In this document: positions 51,528 to 62,228 of the stretch, one piece after another | How the letters are laid out: each line of letters begins with the position of its first letter | Numbering within the stretch: the stretch's first letter is position 1 | Assembly: GCF_025836975.1 (NCBI RefSeq) | Contig: NZ_CP107548.1 | Span: forward strand, 496,001 to 560,000 | Length of the DNA stretch: 64,000 nucleotides | Origin: Pollutimonas sp. M17 | GTDB taxonomy: Bacteria; Pseudomonadota; Gammaproteobacteria; Burkholderiales; Burkholderiaceae_B | Direction: 5' to 3' | The notes under the pieces: model-generated | Databases searched by the model: none | Told to the model about the DNA's origin: nothing | The model's input: the letters and a program-made list of their open reading frames with translations, nothing else | Translations under genes and position numbers: made by a program

Positions 51528-52268
51528 ATGTCTGAGGCCATCATCCGCCTGGCAGATGTCAACAAGTGGTATGGGCAGTTCCATGTGCTGCGCAATATCA
51601 ACCTGAATGTCGCGCCCAGCGAGCGCATCGTCATTTGCGGCCCCTCCGGATCGGGCAAGTCCACCATGATACGTTGCATCAATCGCCTGGAAGAGCATCA
51701 GCAGGGCAGCATCGTCGTCGACGGCACCGAACTTACCAACGACCTGAAGCAGATCGAAACCATACGCCGCGACGTCGGCATGGTGTTCCAGCATTTCAAT
51801 CTTTTTCCCCACCTCACCGTGCTGGAGAACCTGACGCTGGGCCCGGTATGGGTGCTGAAGAAATCCAAGGCCGAGGCCGAGGCCACCGCCATGAAATACC
51901 TCGAGCGCGTGCGCATCCCGGACCAGGCGCTGAAGTATCCCGGCCAGTTGTCGGGCGGACAGCAGCAGCGCGTGGCCATCGCCCGGTCCTTGTGCATGAG
52001 CCCCAAGATCATGCTGTTCGACGAGCCCACTTCGGCGCTGGACCCCGAAATGGTCAAGGAGGTGCTGGATGTCATGGTGGGCCTGGCCGAGGAAAGCGGC
52101 ATGACCATGCTCTGCGTTACCCACGAAATGGGTTTTGCGCGCAAAGTCGCCGACCGGGTCATTTTCATGGATCAGGGCGAAATCATCGAAGAAAACACGC
52201 CCGACGCGTTCTTCGACAACCCCCAGAACGAACGCACCAAACTTTTCCTCAGCCAGATACTGCACTAG
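51528..52268 (+). CDS. aapP: Polar amino-acid ABC transporter ATPase (AapP/GlnQ type)
   Basis: The ATPase of the transporter, 246 residues. Walker [11 protein letters not shown] is near 37-46, the Q-loop [16 protein letters not shown] near 86-101, the signature [15 protein letters not shown] near 140-154, Walker [14 protein letters not shown] near 162-174 and the switch His in VTHEMGFA near 195-202. AAAGGAG precedes the ATG. It completes the operon aapJ-Q-M-P, moving amino acids across the inner membrane. Confidence 0.95.
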   Translation: MSEAIIRLADVNKWYGQFHVLRNINLNVAPSERIVICGPSGSGKSTMIRCINRLEEHQQGSIVVDGTELTNDLKQIETIRRDVGMVFQHFNLFPHLTVLENLTLGPVWVLKKSKAEAEATAMKYLERVRIPDQALKYPGQLSGGQQQRVAIARSLCMSPKIMLFDEPTSALDPEMVKEVLDVMVGLAEESGMTMLCVTHEMGFARKVADRVIFMDQGEIIEENTPDAFFDNPQNERTKLFLSQILH

Positions 52269-52357
52269 CGCCCGCCGACGTCCGGAAAGCGGCCACTCCG
52301 GCGGCGGGATAAGCCGGCCCGCCTCTGTTGCGCAGGGCGGACACTTTTCTCGCATCA

Positions 52358-52386
52358 AAGGCATTATTCGTGTACGGTAATGCCTT
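52358..52386. promoter_or_regulatory. 9-base-arm inverted repeat upstream of the second Bug gene
   Basis: AAGGCATTA (52358-52366) and TAATGCCTT (52378-52386) are exact inverse repeats with 11 bases between, 27 bases before the Bug ATG. A T-rich stretch follows, so it could be a weak terminator of the aap operon, but the AT-rich arms look more like an operator. Confidence 0.45.
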
Positions 52387-52413
52387 CTTATTATTTATGA
52401 CAAGGGATTACGT

Positions 52414-53409
52414 ATGTTGTCCGGCCTTAAAACCATATCATCCGTTGCGGTTGCCGCCTGCTTCGCACTGACGGCCTTTGCGGCGCCCGCCGCGGCGGAA
52501 GACTTTCCGTCCAAACCCATCCAGTTCATCGTGCCGTATTCGGCGGGTGGCCCGCTCGATGGCATGGCGCGTTTGCTGGCCGAGAAGGTCAAGCCCGACC
52601 TGGGCACCATCGTCGTGGAGAACAAACCCGGCGCCGGCGGAAACATCGGCGCCAGCATCGCCGCCAAGGCCAAGCCGGACGGCTATACGCTGGTCATGGG
52701 CGCGGTCGCCATCAATGCCATCAATCCCTGGCTGTACGAGAAGCTGCCCTTTGATCCGGTAAAGAGCTTCGAGCCCGTAACGCTGGTTGCCTCGGTCCCC
52801 AACATCCTTATCGTGAACAATGAGTTCGCAACGGCCAACAAGATCAATTCGGTCAAGGATCTTGTCGCCTATGCCAAGAAGAATCCGAACATCCTGAATT
52901 TCGGCTCGGGCGGCAATGGCAGCGCCGGACACCTGGCGGGCGAACTGCTCAATGTGCGGGCCGACGTGAAGACGGTGCACGTGCCGTACGCCGGCGCGGC
53001 GCCCGCCAAGCTGGCCCTGCTGGCCGGCCAGATCAATTTCATGTTCGACAACCTGGCATCCGCCTCCAGCCTGATTACCGAAAACAAGGTCAAGGCCCTG
53101 GCGGTTACCACCACCGAGCGCTCCTCCGCCTTCCCGCAAGTGCCCACCATGCAGCAAGAGGGTATCCAGAACTTCGATCTGGGCACCTGGTTCGGCGTCT
53201 TCACGACGGGCGGCACGCCCAAGGCCGTCGTCGACAAGCTCAATGCCGCCTACGTCAAAGCCTTGCAGGATCCCGCCGTGCGCAAGAACCTGCTGACCAT
53301 GGGCTCCGACGCCAAGCCGACGACGTCCGATGAGTTCGGCGAGCTGGTCAAGCACGACCTGGCCAAGTACAAGGAAATCGTCGAGGTTTCCGGCGCCAAG
53401 CTGTTCTAA
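52414..53409 (+). CDS. Bug-family periplasmic solute-binding protein (TTT receptor)
   Basis: A second orphan Bug receptor, 331 residues. A signal peptide lies at 1-28 (APAAAE). The mature start FPSKPIQFIVPYSAGGPLDGMARLLAEKV is diagnostic; VENKPGAGGNIGA near 70-82 and LNFGSGGNGSAGHLAGELL near 160-178 are family blocks. AAGGGA sits about eight bases before the ATG. No TctA/B partners are next to it. It lies downstream of the amino-acid transporter but has its own dyad-containing leader and its own terminator, so it is probably a separate unit. The ligand is unknown, likely a carboxylate. Confidence 0.92.
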   Translation: MLSGLKTISSVAVAACFALTAFAAPAAAEDFPSKPIQFIVPYSAGGPLDGMARLLAEKVKPDLGTIVVENKPGAGGNIGASIAAKAKPDGYTLVMGAVAINAINPWLYEKLPFDPVKSFEPVTLVASVPNILIVNNEFATANKINSVKDLVAYAKKNPNILNFGSGGNGSAGHLAGELLNVRADVKTVHVPYAGAAPAKLALLAGQINFMFDNLASASSLITENKVKALAVTTTERSSAFPQVPTMQQEGIQNFDLGTWFGVFTTGGTPKAVVDKLNAAYVKALQDPAVRKNLLTMGSDAKPTTSDEFGELVKHDLAKYKEIVEVSGAKLF

Positions 53410-53455
53410 GGCACCCGGGACAGCCGGCGCATTCCAGCGCCGGTGGCGACACGGC

Positions 53456-53495
53456 AAAACCCCCGCAGGTGCTGCGCCTGCGGGGGTTTTGTTTT
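53456..53495 (+). terminator. Strong terminator after the second Bug gene
   Basis: AAAACCCCCGCAGG and CCTGCGGGGGTTTT form a perfect 14-base stem with loop TGCTGCG, followed by GTTTT. A smaller hairpin CCGGCGC/GCGCCGG lies just before it at 53424-53443. Confidence 0.88.
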
Positions 53496-53620
53496 GCCAA
53501 TGTCAACAAAGGTCAAAAAGTCCCTCCTGATCCAAACTGTAACACCCTGGCCGATACGCGCTTGCTAGCATTAGCGGCGACAGCTTTGGCGCTGCCAACA
53601 CATGGAACAAGGAGAATGAC

Positions 53621-54286
53621 ATGAAGATATCTATGCGAGCCGGTCGGGTTGCCGCCTGCATCGGGGCCGTCGCGATGGTGGCCGGATGCGCCAACATGAA
53701 CGATATGGGCACGGGCGGCAAGACCGCCGTCGGAGCGGGCGCGGGCGCCGCGGTGGGTGCCGGGCTGGGCGCCCTGATTGGCGACAGCAGCAAGGCGGCG
53801 GCCATCGGCGCCGGCATCGGCGCGGTTGCGGGCGGCATCGCCGGCTACAACTGGTCGGGCGTGAAGAATGACGTCGAGAAATCAGGTGCCAGCAGCCTGG
53901 GCGTGGACGTGACCGAGATGCCGGACGGCACGCTCCGGGTCAACATACCCAGCAATGTGTCCTTCGACACCGGCAAGTATGCCTTGAAGCCGGCCTTGCT
54001 GCCGGTGTTGGACAGCGTTGCGCGCGCCTTGGTGCAGCATCCCGAGCTGCGGGCCAAATCCATCGGCTATACCGACAGCACGGGCTCGGCGGCCACCAAC
54101 CAGACGCTGTCGGTCAATCGGGCCCGGGCGGTTGCGAACTATCTGACGGACAAAGGCGTGCCGGTGGGCAACCTGACGGCCGAGGGCAGGGGGCCGCAGA
54201 ACCCCATAGGCGATAATGCGACGGCCGAAGGCCGGGCGATGAACCGCCGTGTTGAGCTGTACCTGTACGCAGTGAAGCAGCCATGA
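53621..54286 (+). CDS. OmpA-family lipoprotein (YiaD-like)
   Basis: An envelope protein of 221 residues. The signal peptide ends in lipobox VAGC (Cys about 23), so it is lipid-anchored. Residues about 35-73 form a glycine-zipper helix pair (GAGAGAAVGAGLGALIG). The C-terminal OmpA domain (about 105-215) has FDTGKYALKPALLPVL, a peptidoglycan-binding TDSTGSAATNQTLSVNRARAV stretch and GRGPQNPIGDNATAEGRAMNRRVE with the conserved NRRVE. It should bind peptidoglycan from the outer membrane. It is a single gene with AAGGAGA before the ATG. Confidence 0.92.
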   Translation: MKISMRAGRVAACIGAVAMVAGCANMNDMGTGGKTAVGAGAGAAVGAGLGALIGDSSKAAAIGAGIGAVAGGIAGYNWSGVKNDVEKSGASSLGVDVTEMPDGTLRVNIPSNVSFDTGKYALKPALLPVLDSVARALVQHPELRAKSIGYTDSTGSAATNQTLSVNRARAVANYLTDKGVPVGNLTAEGRGPQNPIGDNATAEGRAMNRRVELYLYAVKQP

Positions 54287-54409
54287 TGCTCGACGCTTGA
54301 CCTGCGGCGGGCCGGCGCGAGGCGGCAGCGCCGTCCGCCGGCCGGCGTCCTTCCCGGACAATGACAATGACAACGGCTCGGGAAGGGCGCAAGCCGTGCC
54401 TGCTCGGCA

Positions 54410-54817
54410 TCAGGAGCGGGCGGGCTTTTCCTGGAAAGACCTGATCATGCTGGCCAGCGTGGCCTCGACGATGCTGCGGTCTTCGTGGGACAGCGCCCAA
54501 TAGACGTCCGGTGAAATAGTCGTGAATGGCCACAGTCCTTGCCGCCCGGCCTGAGCGGGATCGGCAAGCTGGTATGTCGAATGTGTTGCGTCTTCAGCTT
54601 GGCCCGTTTCCATCGGACCTATGCCCTGGGCCAGCCAGGCGGGGTTGACCCGCAGCGCTTCCGCCAGCCGGAATATTCCCTTCGCCGTCTGGCGCGTCTT
54701 GTTTTCGTAATTGGCAATGGCGCCCTGCGACAGGCCGCAGGCCCGCGCAAGCGCGGATTGGCTCATTCCGCGCAGGATACGGGCTCGACGAAGGCGATCG
54801 GCAAAATGGTCGTTCAC
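54410..54817 (-). CDS. XRE-family (Cro/C1-type) transcriptional regulator
   Basis: A 135-residue regulator with an HTH_3 domain at about residues 6-65: RLRRARILRGMSQSALARAC, then GLSQGAIANYENKTRQ and a helix pair with RLAEALRVNPAWLAQG. The remaining 60 residues have no clear fold but retain an acidic stretch and HEDRSIVEATLASMI. GTG 54817 is used because the conserved part begins at DHFADRL; GTG 54847 adds ten residues but falls inside a 9-base-arm dyad. Neither start has a ribosome site. It is divergent from the degenerate response-regulator gene. Confidence 0.88.
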   Translation of the reverse strand: MNDHFADRLRRARILRGMSQSALARACGLSQGAIANYENKTRQTAKGIFRLAEALRVNPAWLAQGIGPMETGQAEDATHSTYQLADPAQAGRQGLWPFTTISPDVYWALSHEDRSIVEATLASMIRSFQEKPARS

Positions 54818-54820
54818 GTT

Positions 54821-54848
54821 TGTGATTGAACGATTTAACTCAATCACA
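54821..54848. promoter_or_regulatory. Operator-like dyad at the XRE gene start
   Basis: TGTGATTGA (54821-54829) and TCAATCACA (54840-54848) are perfect inverse repeats with 10 bases between (centres 19 bases apart). It ends three bases before the GTG 54817 start. A related CGTGATT half-site lies further out, in an AT-rich region shared with the divergent gene. Autorepression is likely. Confidence 0.6.
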
Positions 54849-55018
54849 TTGGTAATAATGCCGATTACAAACGTGATTCTTTAATGTAAATTAAAGTAAA
54901 AAAATATTCATAAAATTAAATGCTTTTCAGAGTATGGGCGCAAAATGCGCCTATAGATCAGGCGTTCGATCCAAACTGGGGCGGAGGTCTCAATGATTGC
55001 CTTTTTCCTTCTCACCGC

Positions 55019-55762
55019 ATGAGGCTCGATCCCGTCGTCATGCTGTTCGCCCCCAAGGCGGAAGGCCCCGCAGGTCGCCAGCGGGCAAACCGGGCCGCCG
55101 AGCTTCGCGCCCATGGCTTCGACGTCTTGCGCTGCAACGATATGCCGGAGCTCTACCGTGTGGCGCAGGCCCGGTTCTCTCCCGATCGCCTGGCCATGGT
55201 GGTGCTGGACGGCACACACGATGAAAACTGCGCCGCCGCAGCCAGCTTCAGGGCCTTGCATTCAGGCGCCGGCATCGTGTCCATGGTCGAGCCCGACAGC
55301 GAGACAGCGGTAATCCAGGCATTGCAGGTGGGGGCCGACAACTGCTGCCCGCAAACGGGGTCCACCCGCTTGCTGGTCGCCATGCTGCTGCGTCTGTTTC
55401 ACAGGGCGGGAAACTTCCAGGCGCCGCTCGCCCCGCAACCCGACGGCGACGCGCGGCCCGAAACCTGGAGCCTGCAGGAACAGGGATGGGTGCTGGTTAC
55501 GCCGCAAGGCCTGCGCATCGGCCTGACCACCGGCGAACGCGCCTTTCTTTCGACACTGCTCGCCATGCCCGACCTGCGCGCCACGCACACGCAACTCATC
55601 GACGCCATCAATGCCAGCCATGCGCTGGACGACCCCCAGGCCAACCAGGGCCGGTTGGGTGTGCTGGTCAGCCGCCTGCGCCGCAAGTTCACCGACAACG
55701 GTATCGATATACCGCTCAAGTCGGTGCACAACTGGGGCTATATGTTTACCGGTCCGGTATAG
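55019..55762 (+). CDS. Degenerate response regulator with OmpR-type winged helix
   Basis: A 247-residue protein with a receiver-like N-terminal half (about 1-115) and a winged-helix Trans_reg_C half (about 150-247: [18 protein letters not shown], then [31 protein letters not shown]). The Asp at the end of strand 3 (MVVLDG) survives, but the N-terminal acidic pair is missing ([10 protein letters not shown]) and the usual Lys-Pro after strand 5 is changed ([10 protein letters not shown]), so phosphorylation control is doubtful. No histidine kinase is nearby. The ATG 55019 start is uncertain because no ribosome site is visible and an in-frame ATG lies at 54920. It is divergent from the XRE gene and faces dadA. 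Confidence 0.78.
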   Translation: MRLDPVVMLFAPKAEGPAGRQRANRAAELRAHGFDVLRCNDMPELYRVAQARFSPDRLAMVVLDGTHDENCAAAASFRALHSGAGIVSMVEPDSETAVIQALQVGADNCCPQTGSTRLLVAMLLRLFHRAGNFQAPLAPQPDGDARPETWSLQEQGWVLVTPQGLRIGLTTGERAFLSTLLAMPDLRATHTQLIDAINASHALDDPQANQGRLGVLVSRLRRKFTDNGIDIPLKSVHNWGYMFTGPV

Positions 55763-57042
55763 CGCGTGGCGTCAAGACCGGTGCCCGAGCCCGAACCATA
55801 GCGCCGCACCGACAAGTCATCGCTGCGTATGGCGGTGGGCCGTCCCGAAACAATGTCGGCCAGCAACTGGCCGCTGCCGCAGGCCATGGTCCAGCCCAGC
55901 GTGCCGTGGCCGGTGTTCAGGAACAGGTTGGGCAGCGCGGTGGCGCCCACAATAGGGGTGCTGTCCGGGGTCTTCGGACGCAATCCCGTCCAGAACGACA
56001 GATCCCCCTTGGCGTAGCTGTCCGGGAAGAGATCGTCAAGCACCATCTGCAACGTACGCCGGCGCCTGTCGTCCAGGGTCTTGTCGAAGCCAACGATCTC
56101 GGCCATGCCGCCCACGCGTATGCGCTGGTCGAAACGGGTGATGGCGATCTTGTAGGTTTCATCCAGCAGGGTCGATGCCGGAGCATAGTCCTCGCGGGCC
56201 ACCGGCACGGTAATCGAATAGCCCTTCAGCGGATACACCGGCAGCTTCACGACGTTCTTGAGCAGCCGCGTGGACCAAGCGCCCAAGGCCATCACATAGG
56301 CGTCCGCGGCAAGAAGCCGGTCCGCGCACTGTACGCCCGCGACCCTGCCGCCGGCCAGCGCGATGCGCTGGATGTCGATGCCGTAGCGAAACTCCACGCC
56401 CAGCTTCTGCGCCTCGGCCGCCAGGCGGGTGGTGAACAACCGGCAATCGCCTGTTTCGTCGTTGGGCAAGCGTAGCCCGCCCGCCAGCTTCTCTTCGCTG
56501 CGTGCCAGGGCGGGTTCCGCCTGGTGAAGTTCCTTCCGGCCGAGCAACTGATAATCGATACCGGCCTCGCGCAGCACTTCGATGTCCTGTCCGACGCTAT
56601 CGAGCTGCTGCTGGCTGCGGAACAGCTGCAGGGTACCCCGGCTGCGCCCTTCGTACTGGATGCCGATCTCCTGGCGCAAGGATTCCAGGCAGGCGCGGCT
56701 GTAGGACGACAGCCTGACCATGCGTTCCTTGTTGACGGCGTAGCGGCCGGCATTGCAGTTGCGCCACATCTGGTAGAGCCATTGCAGCTGGAACAGCGTG
56801 CCATCCGGCCGTATGGTCAGCGGAGGATGCTGGGCGAACATCCACTTGATGGCCTTGAGCGGCACACCGGGCGCCGCCCAGGGGGAGGAATAGCCATAGG
56901 AAATCTGACCCGCGTTGGCGAAGCTGGTTTCGAGCGCGGGGCCGGCATGGCGCTCGAGCACGGTCACTTCATGCCCCTGGCGTGCGAGGTAATAGGCGCT
57001 GGCGACTCCGATGGCGCCGGCTCCCAGAACAATGATTTTCAT
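55738..57042 (-). CDS. dadA: D-amino-acid dehydrogenase small subunit (DadA)
   Basis: A FAD-dependent membrane-associated oxidase of D-alanine and other D-amino acids, feeding electrons to quinones. 434 residues, family length. The N-terminal dinucleotide motif is [20 protein letters not shown] (4-23), and the C-terminal [26 protein letters not shown]-like block includes [12 protein letters not shown] near 375. [20 protein letters not shown] near 47-66 is a DadA mark. It is divergent from an Lrp regulator. Its 3' end overlaps the convergent response-regulator gene by 25 bases. Confidence 0.95.
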   Translation of the reverse strand: MKIIVLGAGAIGVASAYYLARQGHEVTVLERHAGPALETSFANAGQISYGYSSPWAAPGVPLKAIKWMFAQHPPLTIRPDGTLFQLQWLYQMWRNCNAGRYAVNKERMVRLSSYSRACLESLRQEIGIQYEGRSRGTLQLFRSQQQLDSVGQDIEVLREAGIDYQLLGRKELHQAEPALARSEEKLAGGLRLPNDETGDCRLFTTRLAAEAQKLGVEFRYGIDIQRIALAGGRVAGVQCADRLLAADAYVMALGAWSTRLLKNVVKLPVYPLKGYSITVPVAREDYAPASTLLDETYKIAITRFDQRIRVGGMAEIVGFDKTLDDRRRRTLQMVLDDLFPDSYAKGDLSFWTGLRPKTPDSTPIVGATALPNLFLNTGHGTLGWTMACGSGQLLADIVSGRPTAIRSDDLSVRRYGSGSGTGLDATRYTGPVNI

Positions 57043-57100
57043 TTGATCCCAAATTTGAGCTCTAATTTCTAGGATGATAGGCGAGCTTCACCAGGGATTT

Positions 57101-57140
57101 TTTCTGAAGAAATCATGTTTGCATTAATTTTTCCTGAAAA
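57101..57140. promoter_or_regulatory. Two dyads in the dadA-lrp intergenic region (probable Lrp sites)
   Basis: TTTCTGAAGAAA (57101-57112) and TTTTCCTGAAAA (57129-57140) are short dyads of the same type with centres 28 bases apart. They lie in the AT-rich divergent control region, as expected for cooperative Lrp/AsnC binding. Confidence 0.5.
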
Positions 57141-57236
57141 GAACTTGAACCCGCCGCTTTTCAGCAATAATCGCTGTTACGGCAAAAAGGGCCCCAAAAG
57201 CGCCATGCGCCGGGAAGATTTCAAGGAAAAAAGGCG

Positions 57237-57725
57237 ATGCGCATACAGCGAACCCCCACTTTTGCACTCGACAAGCTTGACCGGCATATTCTGGATCTAT
57301 TGCAGAACGATGGCCGCATGTCGATGACGGAGTTGGCTGAGCGGGTGGGCTTGACGGTGACGCCATGCATAGACAGGGTAAAGCGCCTGGAACGGGATGG
57401 CGTCATTACCGGCTATTACGCCCGGGTCGCTCCGTCCGCGCTGGATGCGGGCCTGCTGGTGTTCGTGGAGATTTCCATGTCCAGCAAATCGGACCGGACC
57501 TTCGATGATTTTCGCCGCGAGATCCTTTGCATTCCCCAGGTTCAGGAGTGCCATCTGGTGTCCGGCGATTTCGACTATCTGGTCAAGGCGCGCATCAAGG
57601 AGATCGGGCAGTACCGCAGCCTGCTGGGCGACATCCTCTTGCGCCTGCCGGGCGTCACGCAGACCAAAAGCTGCGTCGTCATGGAGGAAGTGAAGGAAAC
57701 CCTGTTCATTGCCGCTCAGAAATAG
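57237..57725 (+). CDS. Lrp/AsnC-family regulator (DadR-like)
   Basis: A leucine-responsive-type regulator, 162 residues. The helix-turn-helix (about 10-60) reads [20 protein letters not shown] with [21 protein letters not shown]. The RAM effector domain (about 75-155) contains [20 protein letters not shown]. It is divergent from dadA, so by analogy with DadR it should switch D-alanine catabolism in response to an amino acid. AAGGAAAAAAGG precedes the ATG. Its last 20 bases overlap the 3' end of proB on the other strand. Confidence 0.93.
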   Translation: MRIQRTPTFALDKLDRHILDLLQNDGRMSMTELAERVGLTVTPCIDRVKRLERDGVITGYYARVAPSALDAGLLVFVEISMSSKSDRTFDDFRREILCIPQVQECHLVSGDFDYLVKARIKEIGQYRSLLGDILLRLPGVTQTKSCVVMEEVKETLFIAAQK

Positions 57726-58890
57726 CGGCCGGCTCGGGATCCAGGGCGGCCGCCCGGACAAAGACCATGTTGTCGCGGTGCATGAGTTCAGGATCCGACA
57801 TGCTGCCCAGTATGTCGGCGATGCGGCTGCTGGGCTGGCGCATGATGCGACGGGTGTCGGAGGCTGAATAATTGATCAGGCCCCGCCCGCATTCCACGCC
57901 ATGCTGGTCCACGCAGGCGACGACGTCGCCGCGTTCGAACTCGCCCTCGACGGCGATCACGCCGATGGCGAGCAGGCTTTTATGCCCCTGCATCAGGGCG
58001 CGCACGGCGCCGGCGTCCAGGGTGATGCGGCCTCGCAGGCGCAGATGGTTGGCCAGCCAGCGCTGCCGCGCGGAACGCACGGGCAGGATGGCGCGCAGCT
58101 CGGTGCCTATGGATTCGCCCTGTGCCAGCCGCAGCAGGACATCCGCTTCGCGGCCCGAAGCGATCACGGTATGGCCGCCGCTGTTCGCGGCACGCTTGGC
58201 CGCCAGCACCTTGGTGAGCATGCCGCCGGTGCCGATGCTGCTGCCCGATCCGCCCGCCATGGCTTCCAGGGCGGGATCGCCGGCGCGGCCCACGGAGATG
58301 AAGCGGGCGTCGGGGTGCTTGCGCGGGTCGGCGCTGTACAGCCCGGACTGATCCGTAAGAATGACCAGGGCTTCCGCCTCGATCAGGTTGGTGACCAGCG
58401 CGCCCAGGGTGTCGTTGTCGCCCAGGCGGATTTCATCGGTGACCACGGTGTCGTTCTCATTGACAATGGGCACGACGCCCAGGCCCAGCAAGGTATACAG
58501 GGTGCTGCGCGCATTCAGGTAGCGCCGCCGGTCGGCCAGGTCTTCATGGGTAAGCAGGATCTGGGCGGTGCGTATGCCGTGGCGGGCGAAGGCCACTTCG
58601 TAGGCTTGTATCAGGCCCATCTGGCCGACGGCGGCCGCGGCCTGCAGTTCGTGCATGGCGTTGGGCCGGCGCGGCCAGCCCAGCCGGGCCATGCCTTCGG
58701 CGATGGCGCCGCTGGATACCAGCACCATCTGCTTGCCTTGCGCGTGCAGGCTGGCGATCTGCGCCGCCCACTGCGCGACGGCGCCTTCGTCTATGCCCTT
58801 GCCCTCGTTGGTGACAAGCGAGGATCCGACCTTGACGACCAGGCGCTTGGCATGGGAAACGGCGGACGGCGAAAGTTGGGTGGCGGTCAT
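57706..58890 (-). CDS. proB: Glutamate 5-kinase
   Basis: Phosphorylates glutamate in the first step of proline synthesis. 394 residues. The amino-acid kinase domain (about 10-270) has [20 protein letters not shown] near 15-34, [17 protein letters not shown] near 61-77 and [21 protein letters not shown] near 112. The C-terminal PUA domain (about 290-380) reads [25 protein letters not shown] onward. The ATG at 58890 was used; the longer frame runs into obgE. It is 23 bases after obgE on the same strand. The usual partner proA is not adjacent. Confidence 0.95.
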   Translation of the reverse strand: MTATQLSPSAVSHAKRLVVKVGSSLVTNEGKGIDEGAVAQWAAQIASLHAQGKQMVLVSSGAIAEGMARLGWPRRPNAMHELQAAAAVGQMGLIQAYEVAFARHGIRTAQILLTHEDLADRRRYLNARSTLYTLLGLGVVPIVNENDTVVTDEIRLGDNDTLGALVTNLIEAEALVILTDQSGLYSADPRKHPDARFISVGRAGDPALEAMAGGSGSSIGTGGMLTKVLAAKRAANSGGHTVIASGREADVLLRLAQGESIGTELRAILPVRSARQRWLANHLRLRGRITLDAGAVRALMQGHKSLLAIGVIAVEGEFERGDVVACVDQHGVECGRGLINYSASDTRRIMRQPSSRIADILGSMSDPELMHRDNMVFVRAAALDPEPAAISERQ

Positions 58891-58913
58891 GAAGCGAAAG
58901 GCAAAAAGTGGAT

Positions 58914-60143
<1,230 letters not shown>

Positions 60144-60164
60144 CTATCGCCCGGGCCTGAAACA

Positions 60165-60193
60165 AAAAGCCCCGCCTTGACGGCAGGGCTTTT
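60165..60193 (-). terminator. Terminator between rpmA and obgE
   Basis: Read on the minus strand, AAAAGCCCTGCC and GGCGGGGCTTTT pair with one mismatch around a five-base loop, followed by TGTTT. It ends the rplU-rpmA message 21 bases after the stop; obgE may be reached by read-through. Confidence 0.75.
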
Positions 60194-60213
60194 CAGGGTC
60201 TGCGAGCCGCTGA

Positions 60214-60474
60214 TTATTCGGCGGCAATGACCGAGACGGTGCGTTTGTTCAGTGCGCCCTTGATGGCGAACTGGACCTTGCCGTCGACCAGCGAGAACAG
60301 CGTGTGGTCCTTGCCGATGCCAACGTTGACGCCGGGGTGGAACTGGGTGCCGCGCTGGCGAACGATGATGGAACCCGCCGAGATCTGCTGGCCGCCATAG
60401 GTTTTCACACCAAGTCGTTTCGATTCCGAGTCGCGACCGTTACGCGTAGAGCCGCCGCCTTTTTTCTGTGCCAT
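60214..60474 (-). CDS. rpmA: 50S ribosomal protein L27
   Basis: An 86-residue large-subunit protein at the peptidyl-transferase centre. It has the short, unprocessed [21 protein letters not shown]-terminus and the [17 protein letters not shown] block. It follows rplU by 37 bases on the same strand. Confidence 0.98.
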   Translation of the reverse strand: MAQKKGGGSTRNGRDSESKRLGVKTYGGQQISAGSIIVRQRGTQFHPGVNVGIGKDHTLFSLVDGKVQFAIKGALNKRTVSVIAAE

Positions 60475-60511
60475 GTTTAGCTCCTGCTATACAAAACCGT
60501 TGAATGCATCG

Positions 60512-60823
60512 TTAGGCCGAAATGGCTTCGATACGGAGTTCGGTGTAGTTTTGACGATGGCCCTGGCGCTTCTGGTAGTGCTTGCGCCGGCGCATCTTGA
60601 AAATCTTTACCTTGTCGTGGCGGCCTTGCGCAAGAACGGTAGCCTTGACCACAGCGCCGGTAACCAAAGGCGCGCCAATCTTCAATTGATCGCCTTCGCC
60701 AACCGATAACACCTGGTCTAGCGTGATTTCTTGCCCAATGTCTGCCGGTATCTGTTCTATCTTTAGTTTTTGACCTGCAGCAACACGATACTGTTTGCCG
60801 CCGGTTTTTATGACCGCGTACAT
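60512..60823 (-). CDS. rplU: 50S ribosomal protein L21
   Basis: A 103-residue large-subunit protein: [20 protein letters not shown] at the start and [20 protein letters not shown] near 75-94, binding 23S rRNA. It is the first gene of the minus-strand rplU-rpmA unit with a good promoter upstream. Confidence 0.98.
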   Translation of the reverse strand: MYAVIKTGGKQYRVAAGQKLKIEQIPADIGQEITLDQVLSVGEGDQLKIGAPLVTGAVVKATVLAQGRHDKVKIFKMRRRKHYQKRQGHRQNYTELRIEAISA

Positions 60824-60880
60824 GTGGGAATTCCTGAAAGTTTTAAATTTACATACCCTTGGCCAAATGCCAAGCTCATG

Positions 60881-60910
60881 ATTCTAGCCTGAGGCATCTG
60901 GCCAAGTCAA
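60881..60910 (-). promoter_or_regulatory. Sigma-70 promoter of rplU-rpmA
   Basis: On the minus strand, TTGACT (60910-60905) and TAGAAT (60886-60881) lie 18 bases apart, about 58 bases before the rplU ATG. The argJ stop codon is 44 bases upstream of the -35. Confidence 0.7.
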
Positions 60911-60953
60911 GTTGCGTCGTGAAAATGACGCATTAAGTCAAGGGCTTACCCGT

Positions 60954-62180
60954 TTACGAGCGGTAATCCGCATTGATGCTGACGTATTCATGCGAGAAAT
61001 CGCAGGTATACACCGTGTCGGCCGCCGTGCCGCGGCCCAGGGCGATGCGAACGACGATCTCGGCTTCCTTCATGACGCGCTGGCCGTCTTCTTCCTTGTA
61101 GTCGGGGTGGCGCTCGCCCTGGCTGGCCACCAGCACGTCGCCCAGCCACAGCCGGGTGGTCCTGACGTCCAGGTCGTCGATGCCCGCGTAGCCGATGGCG
61201 CACAGGATGCGGCCCAGATTGGGGTCGGAGGCGAAAAAGGCGGTCTTGACCAGGGGCGACTGCGCCACGGCGTAAGCCACTTTCAGGGCTTCTTCGCCGG
61301 ACCTGGCCTGCTCCACCTGTATGGTCATGAACTTGGTCGCGCCTTCCGCGTCGCGGACGATCTTCTGTGCCAGTTCGGCGGCGGCATCGGCCAGCGCTTG
61401 ATACAGCGGCGCATAAAGGGGGTCGGAGGCGGAATCGACCCGGACGCCGCTTTGGCCCGTGGCCATGATGATGAAGGAATCGTTGGTCGAGGTGTCGCCG
61501 TCGACGGTAATGCGGTTGAAGGAGCGGTCGGCGATGCCGCGCGCCATGTCCTTGAGCAGTTCGGGGGCGATGCCGGCGTCGGTCGCCAGGTAGCCCAGCA
61601 TGGTCGCCATATTGGGCCGTATCATGCCGGCGCCCTTGCTGATGCCGGTCAGGGTGACGGTGGCGTTGCCCAGCGCCACCCGCCTGGAGACGATCTTGGG
61701 CTGGGTGTCGGTGGTCATGATGCTGTGGGCCGCCGCGAACCAGTTGCCGGCGGACAGATTGTCCACGGCGGCCGGCAGGGCGGCGACCAGGCGGTCCAGC
61801 GGCAGGGGCTCGAGGATGACTCCGGTGGAAAAGGGCAGCACTTGCTGCGCCTCCAGGCCGAGCAGGTCCGCCAGCGCCACGCAGGTCTGCTCGGCGGCTT
61901 GCAGGCCGCTGGGGCCTGTGCCGGCATTGGCGTTGCCCGTGTTGACGACCAGGGCGCGTATGCCACGCCCGCCCGCCAGATGCGCTTCGCAAACCTGCAC
62001 CGGCGCCGCCCGGAAGCGGTTGCGCGTGAAGACCCCGGCAACGCTGCTGCCCTCTGCCAGGCGGAACACGGTCAGGTCGCGCCGGTTGGCCTTGCGTATG
62101 CCGGCCTCGGCAATGCCGATTTCTACGCCCGCGACGGGGAAAATGCTGGATTCCGGTGGGATGTACAGGTTTACGGCCAT
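60954..62180 (-). CDS. argJ: Bifunctional glutamate N-acetyltransferase/amino-acid acetyltransferase ArgJ
   Basis: Regenerates N-acetylglutamate from N-acetylornithine in the cyclic arginine pathway. 408 residues, made as a precursor that cleaves itself before Thr in [13 protein letters not shown] (near 184-196). Other blocks are [11 protein letters not shown] near 110-120, the GISKGAGMI loop and, at the C-terminus, [13 protein letters not shown]-like [18 protein letters not shown] 62180 begins the conserved [10 protein letters not shown]; a TTG at 62195 is an unlikely earlier start. Confidence 0.96.
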   Translation of the reverse strand: MAVNLYIPPESSIFPVAGVEIGIAEAGIRKANRRDLTVFRLAEGSSVAGVFTRNRFRAAPVQVCEAHLAGGRGIRALVVNTGNANAGTGPSGLQAAEQTCVALADLLGLEAQQVLPFSTGVILEPLPLDRLVAALPAAVDNLSAGNWFAAAHSIMTTDTQPKIVSRRVALGNATVTLTGISKGAGMIRPNMATMLGYLATDAGIAPELLKDMARGIADRSFNRITVDGDTSTNDSFIIMATGQSGVRVDSASDPLYAPLYQALADAAAELAQKIVRDAEGATKFMTIQVEQARSGEEALKVAYAVAQSPLVKTAFFASDPNLGRILCAIGYAGIDDLDVRTTRLWLGDVLVASQGERHPDYKEEDGQRVMKEAEIVVRIALGRGTAADTVYTCDFSHEYVSINADYRS

Positions 62181-62228
62181 GGCTGTGCTCGGCAAGGGAT
62201 GCGGGAACGAGTAATTCTATCGCAGCAT

